From an uncultured Bacteroidales bacterium (GTDB lineage Bacteria > Bacteroidota > Bacteroidia > Bacteroidales > Muribaculaceae), in NCBI GenBank assembly GCA_902760865.1, contig CACWID010000003.1, forward strand, positions 1-64,000: DNA of 64,000 nucleotides, in the 5' to 3' direction. The number at the start of each line of letters is the position of its first letter. Positions within the stretch are counted from its first letter, which is position 1. Below, one piece after another: positions 24,453 to 33,647 of this stretch. The notes under the pieces are model-generated. The model saw only the letters and a program-made list of their open reading frames with translations, did not search any database and had not been told where the DNA came from. Both the position numbers and the translations under genes were made by a program.

Positions 24453-26702
24453 TCAGTGTGCCAAAAGCTGGTTTATCAGCAGTGCCAAGTCCGAGATATC
24501 CACACCTCCATTGGCATTGATGTCCGTATTCTCTACGTTGATTCCACTATATTGATGGCTCAACAGGCAACGAATCAAATCCGTGACATCAGTGATATTC
24601 ACCACGCCGTCATCATTGACATCACCCATCAGGGGTTTCTTCATTTTCTTCAGCAACAGTTCCATGCCTGCCCGGGCATTAATCTTGCCGTTAGGACCGA
24701 ACTGGTCATGTTTGGGACCCATCGTGAATCGGTCATGGACGGATGTCTCGGCAATGATTTCCTTGATTTCGGCAACAGACAGATTGGGGTTGGCCTGCAT
24801 CCACAGGGCAATGATTCCCGCCACTGTCGGTGCAGCCATCGACGTTCCGCTCATGACGCCCCAGTAACTGCCGTCATCACTTTTCATGACAGTTTCTGGA
24901 CTGTTGACCAAATAAGAATAACGACTGGCAGCAGCTACCACACATGTGCCGGGAGCACAGACCGTGGGAAGCGCTTCACCAGTGGGGCCGGCACCTGCGG
25001 CCTGATAGCCAGAGAATGACGCGATGTCACCTATGGTATAATTTCTGTCGGTCACCACCTTGTTCTGCGTCAACGAGTAATAGCTGTTGCGGGCAGAATA
25101 GGCACCGACCGAGATGGTCGAGTCGCCGACGGTATAGGTTCCGATACAGCAAGAATCGCTGGGAGCAGCATAGAAACTGTCGTGTACCGTTCCGTCGATG
25201 TCAATCACCGGATTGCGATAAACACCGAACCGAGAGTTGGAATTACAGGTCCATGCATCAATCTCACAATAGGTGTCTCTGCGGGGATAAACGGTCACGC
25301 CCAGAGCATAACGGGCGACTCTCACACCATTCTTCATGGAGTACTCCCGGCAAAGCAGGTTATACAGGCTCACTTCCAGTCGATATTTCCTGCCATGCGA
25401 AACAAAGCTGGTCTCTGTCGAAATATAGCCTACGGTATCGGTCGATGAATAATAGGTGAAATACGGTTCCAACACAGATGAGTCAATCTTTGTCTTGGAA
25501 GATAATGCATCCGACTCCCAAACGATATTACCTGATTTCTTGTCAAGCACATGGAACTTGTAATAGAAATTAGTATTCATTGTCCGCATCCAGATGTCTG
25601 TCGCCACTCCACGATAATAATAGGTCGAATCTCCACCCAGAGTGTTCCGGCAAGTAAACATCAGATTCAATGGCGATGTGGGCGAAGCATTGTGGTGGGT
25701 CCAGGGAGCGGTACCATTATTGTTGCCGGCAGCGATGACAAAGGCTCGTCCCGGGCCCATGATCTGATTGATTGCCTTGGACAGGTAATCCTGCCCATCA
25801 TGTTGGCCATTGGGAGTATTCACGCTCAGACTCATCACACACGGCTGGCCGACACTGTCGGCATAGGCATCAACATATCGCACGCAATTGGCCACCTCAA
25901 CCGACGATACCGAGCCCTCGATAACACTGATGGCGCATAAAACTATATCTGCTCCGGGTGCCATACCGCCATAGCCATTCACATGAGAACCGGCAGCAAT
26001 GCTGGCAGTATGGGTACCGTGCGTGTTGCCGCTCCTATCGGTTGTCAAAGCATAGATCTCGTCAAACATGAATACCGAACCAGGCAAAACGGCATTCTTA
26101 TTATACTTGGCTCTGTGTCCAGTAGTGACCTGGGTATTGTAAAGCCTGACAATACGCGTCTTAGACGGGTCGTCGTTAGACCTGAACGCACGATGCTGAA
26201 TATCAAAGCCCTGATCGATAACAGCGACAATCACGCCTGAGCCGTCATAGTTGGCCGGCAGACCATGTGACACACCTTCTAACAGATAATCAACACCCGT
26301 GGCGTGCATTGTGCTGTCGGTGCACAGGGAGAGCCTCGTAGCGATTTCCACGTCCTTTACACCTGGCATGACCGAAACGGCCTCCAGCTGATCCAATGGA
26401 ATCCTGGCTGTGACAAAGCCGTCAAATATACTGTTAATGATAACGCCCGCATTGTGCAAGCGATTGATGACATCTTCATCATCAAATGCGATGAACGCTT
26501 CTATGACCTCTACTCCATCCTCAAAACGTGAAGGCATATAGCGAGAATAATCGCCTTCGGCTGCCTGCATCTTCCTGTACTGCTGGCTATACTGCCGTTC
26601 ATTCAAGAACTGCTGAACTGATGAGGGCAACAGACTCTGGGAGTGAATGCTGAATGTTATCATCAACATTGACAGCAAACCGAAAAATACTTTCATTTTC
26701 AT
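24453..26702 (-). CDS. Secreted S8 subtilisin-like peptidase with C-terminal dockerin-like repeats
   Basis: A 749-residue exported serine protease. A signal peptide (to about residue 22) and an I9-like prodomain (about 60-120) precede the peptidase domain with Asp163 in AVIDQGFD, His228 in NTHGTHTASIA and Ser621 in MSGTSMAAPT. Residues 692-749 hold two dockerin-like calcium loops (GDVNDDGVVNITDVTDLI and TDINANGGVDISDLALLI). It is a paralogue of the next gene upstream. I see no cohesin partner in the window. It has a -7 box (TAATTTTG, minus strand) at 26725-26732. Confidence 0.92.
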   Translation of the reverse strand: MKMKVFFGLLSMLMITFSIHSQSLLPSSVQQFLNERQYSQQYRKMQAAEGDYSRYMPSRFEDGVEVIEAFIAFDDEDVINRLHNAGVIINSIFDGFVTARIPLDQLEAVSVMPGVKDVEIATRLSLCTDSTMHATGVDYLLEGVSHGLPANYDGSGVIVAVIDQGFDIQHRAFRSNDDPSKTRIVRLYNTQVTTGHRAKYNKNAVLPGSVFMFDEIYALTTDRSGNTHGTHTASIAAGSHVNGYGGMAPGADIVLCAISVIEGSVSSVEVANCVRYVDAYADSVGQPCVMSLSVNTPNGQHDGQDYLSKAINQIMGPGRAFVIAAGNNNGTAPWTHHNASPTSPLNLMFTCRNTLGGDSTYYYRGVATDIWMRTMNTNFYYKFHVLDKKSGNIVWESDALSSKTKIDSSVLEPYFTYYSSTDTVGYISTETSFVSHGRKYRLEVSLYNLLCREYSMKNGVRVARYALGVTVYPRRDTYCEIDAWTCNSNSRFGVYRNPVIDIDGTVHDSFYAAPSDSCCIGTYTVGDSTISVGAYSARNSYYSLTQNKVVTDRNYTIGDIASFSGYQAAGAGPTGEALPTVCAPGTCVVAAASRYSYLVNSPETVMKSDDGSYWGVMSGTSMAAPTVAGIIALWMQANPNLSVAEIKEIIAETSVHDRFTMGPKHDQFGPNGKINARAGMELLLKKMKKPLMGDVNDDGVVNITDVTDLIRCLLSHQYSGINVENTDINANGGVDISDLALLINQLLAH

Positions 26703-26724
26703 GTTGATTTTGAGAAATAATCTA

Positions 26725-26732
26725 CAAAATTA
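26725..26732 (-). promoter_or_regulatory. Promoter -7 box for the first subtilase gene
   Basis: TAATTTTG on the minus strand, 23 bases upstream of the ATG at 26702, so the two subtilase genes probably have separate promoters. Confidence 0.5.
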
Positions 26733-26839
26733 AACTATAAATATAATAATCAAGTAATTGTCAGTGCGAATTATATTTTTTTATCAAAACGTCTGTGCTT
26801 TTTATAAATTACTCACAGATGTGTAGCTTCAAATCAGAA

Positions 26840-26896
26840 CAGAATGGCTGATGACATTAAGATGAAAAAACACATCCAATTCCAGCAGCCATTCTG
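26840..26896 (-). repeat. Inverted repeat between the two subtilase genes
   Basis: Perfect 11-base arms (26840-26850 and 26886-26896) separated by 35 bases. It sits just past the stop of the upstream subtilase gene (26916) and could form a long-looped hairpin that ends or protects its transcript. Confidence 0.55.
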
Positions 26897-26915
26897 TTAG
26901 TTCTGTAAGATAGCA

Positions 26916-29252
26916 TCACTCGGGTTCCTCTCCTGATTCTACAGGTTCTCCTGATTGAAGAAGCATCAGAATCAGTTTGGTGACATCTTTGATCGTGATG
27001 AACCCGTCTTCATTCAAATCCGCATTGGGAATGTTTATTTCCTGATAATCACCATCGGTGAGCAAATAAGAGATGAGAATAGTCAAGTCCTTGATTGAAA
27101 CGATTCCGTCATCATTGACGTCACCGGGGATAATATCGTCCTCGTGAAGGCTGAGCAAATACTGTACACCAGCCATCGCATCAATCTTTCCATTGGGTCC
27201 AAAACGCCTGCCGTAAGATGGATCATAGAATGCATTGTCCTTGATGGCTGTCCTTGATATAATGTCTTTGATCTGTCCAGGAGATAAAGTGGGGTCAATT
27301 TGCAACCATTCAGCGATAATACCTGCCACAGTCGGAGCTGCCATCGAGGTTCCACTCATAGCGCCCCACAAGTAACCCTCGGGTGTGCGCATCACTAGTT
27401 CGCTAGTGATGCCATTGAAGTAAGAGTACCTGCTGCCGGCTGCAATCACATTAAAGCCGGGGGCCATAACCGTGGGCAGATGTTTACCCGATGGGCCTCT
27501 GTCCGGATACTCATAAGCGGATACAAAATAGAGGCCACCGACACTGGCGTTGGGATCACCCATCATTTGGTCCTGGTTCAAGGAATAATAGGTCGTACGG
27601 GCTACATAAGCGCCAGCCGAAATGGTTGAATCGCCGACAGCATAGGTATTGATGCTGCAATAGTCAACTGGATTGGTATAGAAATTCTGAACTGCCTCGG
27701 TGATAGTGTCACCGCTCTCAGTGACCTTGTCAACGTAGACTACATCATAGTAGTTCCCACGCGCTCCGGAGCAAATCCAGGAATCGATGTAGCAGCTGTC
27801 TGGCTGAGTCGAATACTTAAGCGACGGAGCATACAATGTCACACCTATCTGGTAACGGCTGTTGATCAAACCAGTTTGGTCAATGTAGTAATTTTTACAT
27901 TTTAGATTATAGATATAACACTGTAATTCAAATTTGTTATTTGATGACTGAGAAATAACGGATGTCAAGTAGCCCACGCTATCTGTCTCTGGATCTGGGG
28001 CATAATATTGACTGATTTCCGATGCGTCAACTCTCAAATATGGCGATTCCATGGCTGACTCCCAAGCAATGCGCTTGGTGTACTTGTCAAAAATGTGGAA
28101 CCTGACAAGGAGACGTGTTCTAGGTGCTCTCACCCAAGTATCAAACCACATGCTTTTGTAGAAAAACGTTCTGTCTGAATACAATTTGGGCGCATCAAAG
28201 CAGAAGCACATGTTTAAGGGCTTCTGTTTTGTGACAGGACCATGCACATACCAGTACCTGTTGCCTCCATTACCTGCTGCGATGACAAAAATGCGGCCTG
28301 GACCCGTAAGTTGATTAACTGCCTGAGAAATACGGTCTAAGCCGTCATGAGATCCTTGATTGGTGCTGATGCTCAAACTGATGACGCAAGGCTTTCCCAC
28401 GCTGTCGGCATAGGAATAGATATACTTAATGGCATTAATCACTTTAACCTCATCGACAATCAATTGCAGATTCCTTACCGAACACAGGACGATGTCGGCG
28501 CCAGGAGCCATGCCGCTATATCCACCTACGTTAATACCAGCAGCAATACTGGTCGTGTGGGTACCATGAGCGCTATGGGTGTCATAAGTCATCGTGTCAA
28601 GTTGTTCGCCCATGAAAACCGATCCAGGCAAATAGCTATTGCCAACCTTGACACGGTGACCGGTATCGTTCAACTGGTCATAGACACGGGCTATGCGCGT
28701 GCGACTTGTGTCATTGGCACACCTGAAAGCGAGATGGCGGTAATCAAAGCCCTCGTCAATCACGCCAATAATCACACCGCTTCCGTCATATGCCTGAGGC
28801 AGTCCATAATCGGGACCGTTCAGCACTTGTCCTGCATGGGTGGCCAGGAGTGTGGAATCAGTACACAAGTCGACAACACGACTGATCTCGACATTTGCGA
28901 CACCAGGTATATTAGTCAGTTTACTCAGTTGACTGACCGGCACCTGAGCGGTAACAAAGCCGTCAAACTCACAGTTGACCCTTACACCATAATTGCGCAA
29001 AACAGGAATTGCCGTTACATTGTCAATATCAATGAAGGCGTTCACCATCTCTACGCCATCAATCACTTCAGGTTGAGCAAACATGGGTTTGAATACAGAT
29101 TCATCACCGTGAGGGTTGATTTTCTGTCGACGTTCATAGTTGGCGCGCTCGTCCATAAAGAGCCGAACGGAGCTGGGCAACACATGCTGCAGTTGTGCAT
29201 AACCCATTGCCAACGCAAAGAATGAGATAATTGCAAAGACTGTTCTTTTCAT
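26916..29252 (-). CDS. Secreted S8 subtilisin-like peptidase with C-terminal dockerin-like repeats (paralogue)
   Basis: A 778-residue exported serine protease of the same build as its neighbour: signal peptide to about 19, prodomain about 65-125, Asp166 in GVIDEGFD, His229 in SAHGTHTTSIA, Ser636 in MSGTSMAAPT. Residues about 709-768 carry two dockerin-like loops (GDVNDDGIVSIKDLTILI and ADLNEDGFITIKDVTKLI), followed by a short acidic tail (SGEPVESGEEPE). A -7 box (TATCTTTG, minus strand) lies at 29277-29284. The insert between His and Ser is large, as in the paralogue. Confidence 0.92.
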   Translation of the reverse strand: MKRTVFAIISFFALAMGYAQLQHVLPSSVRLFMDERANYERRQKINPHGDESVFKPMFAQPEVIDGVEMVNAFIDIDNVTAIPVLRNYGVRVNCEFDGFVTAQVPVSQLSKLTNIPGVANVEISRVVDLCTDSTLLATHAGQVLNGPDYGLPQAYDGSGVIIGVIDEGFDYRHLAFRCANDTSRTRIARVYDQLNDTGHRVKVGNSYLPGSVFMGEQLDTMTYDTHSAHGTHTTSIAAGINVGGYSGMAPGADIVLCSVRNLQLIVDEVKVINAIKYIYSYADSVGKPCVISLSISTNQGSHDGLDRISQAVNQLTGPGRIFVIAAGNGGNRYWYVHGPVTKQKPLNMCFCFDAPKLYSDRTFFYKSMWFDTWVRAPRTRLLVRFHIFDKYTKRIAWESAMESPYLRVDASEISQYYAPDPETDSVGYLTSVISQSSNNKFELQCYIYNLKCKNYYIDQTGLINSRYQIGVTLYAPSLKYSTQPDSCYIDSWICSGARGNYYDVVYVDKVTESGDTITEAVQNFYTNPVDYCSINTYAVGDSTISAGAYVARTTYYSLNQDQMMGDPNASVGGLYFVSAYEYPDRGPSGKHLPTVMAPGFNVIAAGSRYSYFNGITSELVMRTPEGYLWGAMSGTSMAAPTVAGIIAEWLQIDPTLSPGQIKDIISRTAIKDNAFYDPSYGRRFGPNGKIDAMAGVQYLLSLHEDDIIPGDVNDDGIVSIKDLTILISYLLTDGDYQEINIPNADLNEDGFITIKDVTKLILMLLQSGEPVESGEEPE

Positions 29253-29276
29253 CTTTATATCGGATTATATTTTTCG

Positions 29277-29284
29277 CAAAGATA
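29277..29284 (-). promoter_or_regulatory. Promoter -7 box for the second subtilase gene
   Basis: TATCTTTG on the minus strand, 25 bases upstream of the ATG at 29252. Confidence 0.55.
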
Positions 29285-29355
29285 TATCTTTTTCGTTATA
29301 TTACAAAATGAAACAAATCCTGTATCATCTGCCACCGCTTGAGCAATTATGGTAA

Positions 29356-31038
29356 TTAATGGGATAAGATACGGTTGATGAGATTGGTAACGTCGCTGAT
29401 GCTGATATTTTCATCTTGATTGACATCGGCATTAGCCGTGTTGATGACACTGGTGTGCCCGTTCAGCAAGTAATTGATGAGTGCAGTGACATCGGCAATG
29501 CTGAGCACATGGTCACCGTTCACGTCACCAAGCATGACTTCTGGTTCATCTTGAATGACCTCGAGGCTGAAGGTAAGGTTGTCAATGTCAAATGTGAAGA
29601 GATATCGACTACCGTCACCAGTGAAGTAGTAGGAATAATTGTTATTGCGTTTTGCCGTTGTGTACTCGACGCCCGTAGTGATGGTCGTCGTGGATGCGGG
29701 ACCATAGCGATAAGTGCTGTTGAATGCGTCCCAGTCGTCGTTCCACGCCTCGGGACCACCATCAGCAAACACAAAGTAGATCGGCGCACTGACGGTCAGT
29801 GTGTCCACATACTTGCCGTTACCCAGGTTGGTCATCTTGCCCATAGGCTCGGTGAGGCTCCAAGAGCCCTCACCACCCACTATGTAGATGCTGGTGCTGT
29901 CGGTCGGTTCCTCAGGGTCGTCACTGCTGCCGATCATGAAATCCTTCATCTCGAACAAGGCATCCATGACCTGTCCGTTGGCATTGTCCCACCAGCCGCA
30001 GTTATACCAGTCGGTGGTCACGCAGTTTGTATAGTGGATGCCATTCTCGTTGGCCTCGGGGAACCACCAGTAAAGGCCATTGACGCCACTGTGTGCATTG
30101 AGTGTGGATACCAGGGCTGCTGTAAATGCCTTCTGCCCTGCCTCGGTCGCAGGCCATGTGGACTGTAGGTCATAGGAGGCTCCACTTGGATAATAGGCAT
30201 GGGGATAACCCGTCTCAACAATCTGGATTTTCTTGTTGGGGTAGCTTGCTTCAAGCGACGTCAGCAAATCGTCCAGAACGCTCAAGCCTCCGTGCCAATA
30301 AGGATAGTAGCTGAGGCCGATGATATCAAAGTCGGTGGTATAGTCCTTCAAGACATTGTAGAACGATGTCACATTGCTCGCGCGTCCCATCTCGGTGTGT
30401 ACCACAATCTTGGCAGCCGGGCAAATCTCACGGCATGCCCTGATGCCTTGCTTCAGGTAATTGGCGAATGTTGCAAATGAGCCGTTGCCATAGCCGGCAC
30501 CACTGGGATAGCAGTGCCCCGTGGGCCACAACATGCCATAGGTTACCTCGTTGCCCACTTGGATGAAGTCGGGGGTCGCACCGGCAGCAATCATTGATAT
30601 CAAGACACGCTTGGTGTAGAAATACACGCTGTCGGCCAGCGCACTGGGAACTGTCCACGAGGACGGAGAGGAATGCTGTCCCGGGTCGGTCCAGGTATCG
30701 CTGTAGTGGATGTCGAGCAGAAGTTTAAAGCCTTCTGCCTTGATGCGCTGCCCGAGAGCCATGACATAGGGCAGGTCCTGGCAAACGCCCTCGCCCTGAT
30801 CCTCGGCATTGGCCTTGGACGGATCGACGAACAGGCGTACGCGCATGGCATTCAGGCCCTGACTCTTGAGATAACCGAGCATGTCGGTAATTCTTGCACC
30901 ATTCTCGTCATAATAGATGGCGCCATGTTCCTCATACTTGGTAAGAAGCGAAATATCACCGCCCACCCACTTGGGCCCGGCGTTGCTGAACAGACATGTT
31001 GATAACAAGCAGATCCACAGTAAATAGATTCGATTCAT
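29356..31038 (-). CDS. GH53 arabinogalactan endo-beta-1,4-galactanase with dockerin-like repeats
   Basis: A secreted endo-galactanase of 560 residues. A signal peptide (to about 20) precedes a GH53 TIM barrel (about 22-365) with acid/base Glu164 in QVGNEVTYG and nucleophile Glu275 in IQIVETGYPH. A SusE/F-like carbohydrate-binding module (about 380-500, starting STSIYIVGGEGSWS) and two dockerin-like loops (GDVNGDHVLSIADVTALI, ADVNQDENISISDVTNLI) follow. I start it at the ATG at 31038 (MNRIYLL); an ATG seven codons upstream is possible. It closely follows holA. Confidence 0.92.
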   Translation of the reverse strand: MNRIYLLWICLLSTCLFSNAGPKWVGGDISLLTKYEEHGAIYYDENGARITDMLGYLKSQGLNAMRVRLFVDPSKANAEDQGEGVCQDLPYVMALGQRIKAEGFKLLLDIHYSDTWTDPGQHSSPSSWTVPSALADSVYFYTKRVLISMIAAGATPDFIQVGNEVTYGMLWPTGHCYPSGAGYGNGSFATFANYLKQGIRACREICPAAKIVVHTEMGRASNVTSFYNVLKDYTTDFDIIGLSYYPYWHGGLSVLDDLLTSLEASYPNKKIQIVETGYPHAYYPSGASYDLQSTWPATEAGQKAFTAALVSTLNAHSGVNGLYWWFPEANENGIHYTNCVTTDWYNCGWWDNANGQVMDALFEMKDFMIGSSDDPEEPTDSTSIYIVGGEGSWSLTEPMGKMTNLGNGKYVDTLTVSAPIYFVFADGGPEAWNDDWDAFNSTYRYGPASTTTITTGVEYTTAKRNNNYSYYFTGDGSRYLFTFDIDNLTFSLEVIQDEPEVMLGDVNGDHVLSIADVTALINYLLNGHTSVINTANADVNQDENISISDVTNLINRILSH

Positions 31039-31064
31039 AATATCATTTTGTTTAATCATTGTTT

Positions 31065-32111
31065 TTATGCATGTAGGATTTTGTACACCAGTTCCTTGAG
31101 CAGCGCATACTGGTCTTGGCGCGAGCCGATGCCTTTGCTGCGGGTGTCACACTCGCGCAGGAAACCGATAATATTCACCAACGAACGCGTGTTATACATG
31201 CGTGTAGCATCGATAAACTTGCGCGCACGCCACTGGCTACGGGTGCCCACAATGGCCATGATTCCGTCTATCGACTTGTCGCGTGCCGTCGCAACGAGCA
31301 ATACGCTCGAGAAAAACGAGAACAACATCGACACACTCACTACCGACGGATTGTTCTTGGGATTCCGTTCAAAGTAGTCAACGATGCGGTAGGCCTTGGT
31401 GGCGTCCCTGCGGGCAAGGGCTTCCTCTAACTCAAAGTTGTTGAAGTCCTTGCTGATGCCGACTGTCTGTTCGATGAGCAACGGTGTGATGTTCTTGTCT
31501 GTTGCCAACAGCGAGAGTTTGTCCATCTCACTGAACAGGCGGGCGATGTCTGTGCCGATATGATCGGCGAGCATACTCGTCGCCTTGTTGTCGATGTTAC
31601 AACCCAATGAGTTGGCATAGGAAACGATGAGGGTATCCAGGTCGCGACCCTCGCGCACCTTGTTGGATTGGAATATGATACCGCTCTTGGAAGCCTTCAG
31701 CGCTTCGGTCAGGGGCTTGCTCTTGAGGTCACCGCCCTTGTAGCAGATGACAAGTATCGTTGACGGCAGGGGCTTCTCGGCATAGGAGGCGAACAAGTCC
31801 AGGTCATTCTTGTGACCAGGCTGTTTGGCAATCAGTTGAGCCTCTCTCACCACTACGACCTTGTGCTGTGAGAAGGCAGGATACTGCTGGCATGCGCTGA
31901 TGACCTCCCGCACGTTGGCGTTGTTGCCATAGTACAGGGACAAATTGAAGTCGCGCTCATCCTCGCTCAGCGCAGTGTCAATAATCAGCTGCTGCAGGCG
32001 GTCGATATAATACGGTTCCTCACCCTGCAGGATATAGATGTTCCTGAAGGAGCCGCGCTTGATCTCCTCGGTCAATGCGGTAAAGGTCACCGATTCACGT
32101 TTTACGGCCAT
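31065..32111 (-). CDS. holA: DNA polymerase III delta subunit
   Basis: The clamp-loader delta subunit that opens the sliding clamp during replication (348 residues, normal length). The N-terminal AAA-like domain shows RNIYILQGEEPYYIDRL with no working Walker A, as expected, then KVVVVREAQLI and the ICYKGGDLKSKPLTEALKAS block. The C-terminal collar domain ends with IGSRQDQYALLKELVYKI. It sits between the GH53 gene and the M64 peptidase gene, an unusual setting for a replication gene. Confidence 0.92.
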   Translation of the reverse strand: MAVKRESVTFTALTEEIKRGSFRNIYILQGEEPYYIDRLQQLIIDTALSEDERDFNLSLYYGNNANVREVISACQQYPAFSQHKVVVVREAQLIAKQPGHKNDLDLFASYAEKPLPSTILVICYKGGDLKSKPLTEALKASKSGIIFQSNKVREGRDLDTLIVSYANSLGCNIDNKATSMLADHIGTDIARLFSEMDKLSLLATDKNITPLLIEQTVGISKDFNNFELEEALARRDATKAYRIVDYFERNPKNNPSVVSVSMLFSFFSSVLLVATARDKSIDGIMAIVGTRSQWRARKFIDATRMYNTRSLVNIIGFLRECDTRSKGIGSRQDQYALLKELVYKILHA

Positions 32112-32143
32112 TTCTTATCTGATTTATTGTCAATTCAACGTTA

Positions 32144-33556
32144 CTAGTGGCTGGTGTAAAAGTCGGTAATGCGCTGGATGGCTCGGGAGCACACGGGGCA
32201 GAAGTTCTGCACCTCATTGATCTTCATGCGGCACTCCTGCGCGGGACGATAGACACCCTTGCTCTGGTATCCCCCACCCTCGAACACGCCGACGCGCTGT
32301 GTCGCGGCATCGAGCATGCGCTGCTCCTTCTCATTGGTGATCTTGCGGTAGTTGGGCACCTTGGGGTCAGGAGGCGTGGGGATAGTAGTACCCTTGGGCA
32401 CCATGTCGGCCCACTTGCTCTGGAAATCGACCAGCGTGGTGAGGTTGGGCTCCCACGGCTCGGTATCGGATGGATACATGCTCTCGTAGGCGTCGTCATA
32501 GAAGTATTCGTCACCCAGGCCGGCATAGGCATGGCCAAACTCATGGACCATCACCTGGTGAAAGGTGGGATGGTCGCTAGTGGTGACGGTCAACTGGTTA
32601 TAGATGCCACCGCCGCCATAGGTGTCGCTGTTGACCAGCACGATAATGTGCTCAAAGGGAACACCCGACAGCACGTCATACAAGCGATGAATGTCCTGTG
32701 TCATTAGGTAGCGGTCACTATAGAAGGTGTCGTAGTGGGTTCCGACGGGTGTCGAGCTCCAACGACCCAGGTGAGGCACGCTGGGGCCACTGGTCAGCGA
32801 CTCGGCAGCCACAGCCACTACATTGAAGCGGTCCTTGAGCGATGTGAACGGCTCGTGGGCAAACAGGGCATCGACCACTCGCTGGCAGTCGCCGTAGAAC
32901 TTGCCCATCTGCTCACGTGTATAGCCCTCGGCAACGATGGCCAGGTCAATGCACTCAGTGATGTCGGGCTCGCCGCCGAGGGGGCCCTCGGTGGGCATAT
33001 AGTCACGCCTGCCAGGCTGGTCGGCAGCCTTTTCATTGGCGGGCAGGGTCTTGCCTTTCCAGATGTAGTGATAAGGGATGCCGTTGTCGCCGATATGGCG
33101 GATGAGGATGTCAGTCGGATCAACCGTATGGGTGAGACTTGTAACGACCTTACCGTGGAAATCAAGCAGCGAGACGTTGACATCAACGGGTTGCTTGGGC
33201 ATGGGCACGTTATAACTTGTGGCAAAAGCTTTGCTGACCTTGGTAGCTTCCTCGGTTGCCAGCCACTCCTGGAACAGAGTGGAAAAAGTGTGGACGAACA
33301 GTACCTGTCCCGTGGCATGATCTTTCACCTGGATCTGGCCATTGCCCTTGAGGGGAACGTCAGCGAGACGGCTTCTGCGACCAGCCCACTGCGGGGTGAC
33401 ATACATCTGCTCAAGATAAATCTGCTGGGCGTCATGATTCCCCGCAAATACATAGTCCAGCCGCAAGGTACGACCATCAAAGAAATCGTCAAACGACTGG
33501 GCCACAGCCGCCATCGATACAAGCAAAGCGGCGATTATTAAAATCTTCTGTTTCAT
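32144..33556 (-). CDS. Secreted M64 (IgA-type) zinc metallopeptidase
   Basis: A 470-residue exported peptidase of the M64 family, which includes gut bacterial IgA-cleaving enzymes. It has a signal peptide (to about 19), an N-terminal beta domain (about 20-150), and a catalytic domain with IAEGYTREQMGKFYGDCQRV-type start and zinc motif HEFGHAYAGLGDEY (His338, His342, Asp348). The C-terminus has CPVCSRAI. I start it at the ATG at 33556 (MKQKILIIAALL). Its own -7 box (TAAATTTG, minus strand) is at 33581-33588. Cleavage of IgA is not shown by the sequence. Confidence 0.9.
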   Translation of the reverse strand: MKQKILIIAALLVSMAAVAQSFDDFFDGRTLRLDYVFAGNHDAQQIYLEQMYVTPQWAGRRSRLADVPLKGNGQIQVKDHATGQVLFVHTFSTLFQEWLATEEATKVSKAFATSYNVPMPKQPVDVNVSLLDFHGKVVTSLTHTVDPTDILIRHIGDNGIPYHYIWKGKTLPANEKAADQPGRRDYMPTEGPLGGEPDITECIDLAIVAEGYTREQMGKFYGDCQRVVDALFAHEPFTSLKDRFNVVAVAAESLTSGPSVPHLGRWSSTPVGTHYDTFYSDRYLMTQDIHRLYDVLSGVPFEHIIVLVNSDTYGGGGIYNQLTVTTSDHPTFHQVMVHEFGHAYAGLGDEYFYDDAYESMYPSDTEPWEPNLTTLVDFQSKWADMVPKGTTIPTPPDPKVPNYRKITNEKEQRMLDAATQRVGVFEGGGYQSKGVYRPAQECRMKINEVQNFCPVCSRAIQRITDFYTSH

Positions 33557-33580
33557 TACTATCGCTAAAATTTTAAACCA

Positions 33581-33588
33581 CAAATTTA
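33581..33588 (-). promoter_or_regulatory. Promoter -7 box for the M64 peptidase gene
   Basis: TAAATTTG on the minus strand, 25 bases upstream of the ATG at 33556. holA, 32 bases downstream of this gene, may share the transcript. Confidence 0.5.
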
Positions 33589-33647
33589 CATCTTTTTTTC
33601 ATGCTGACATCGACATCTTGAGGAGAAAACAGTTTTCTTTATCCCGT

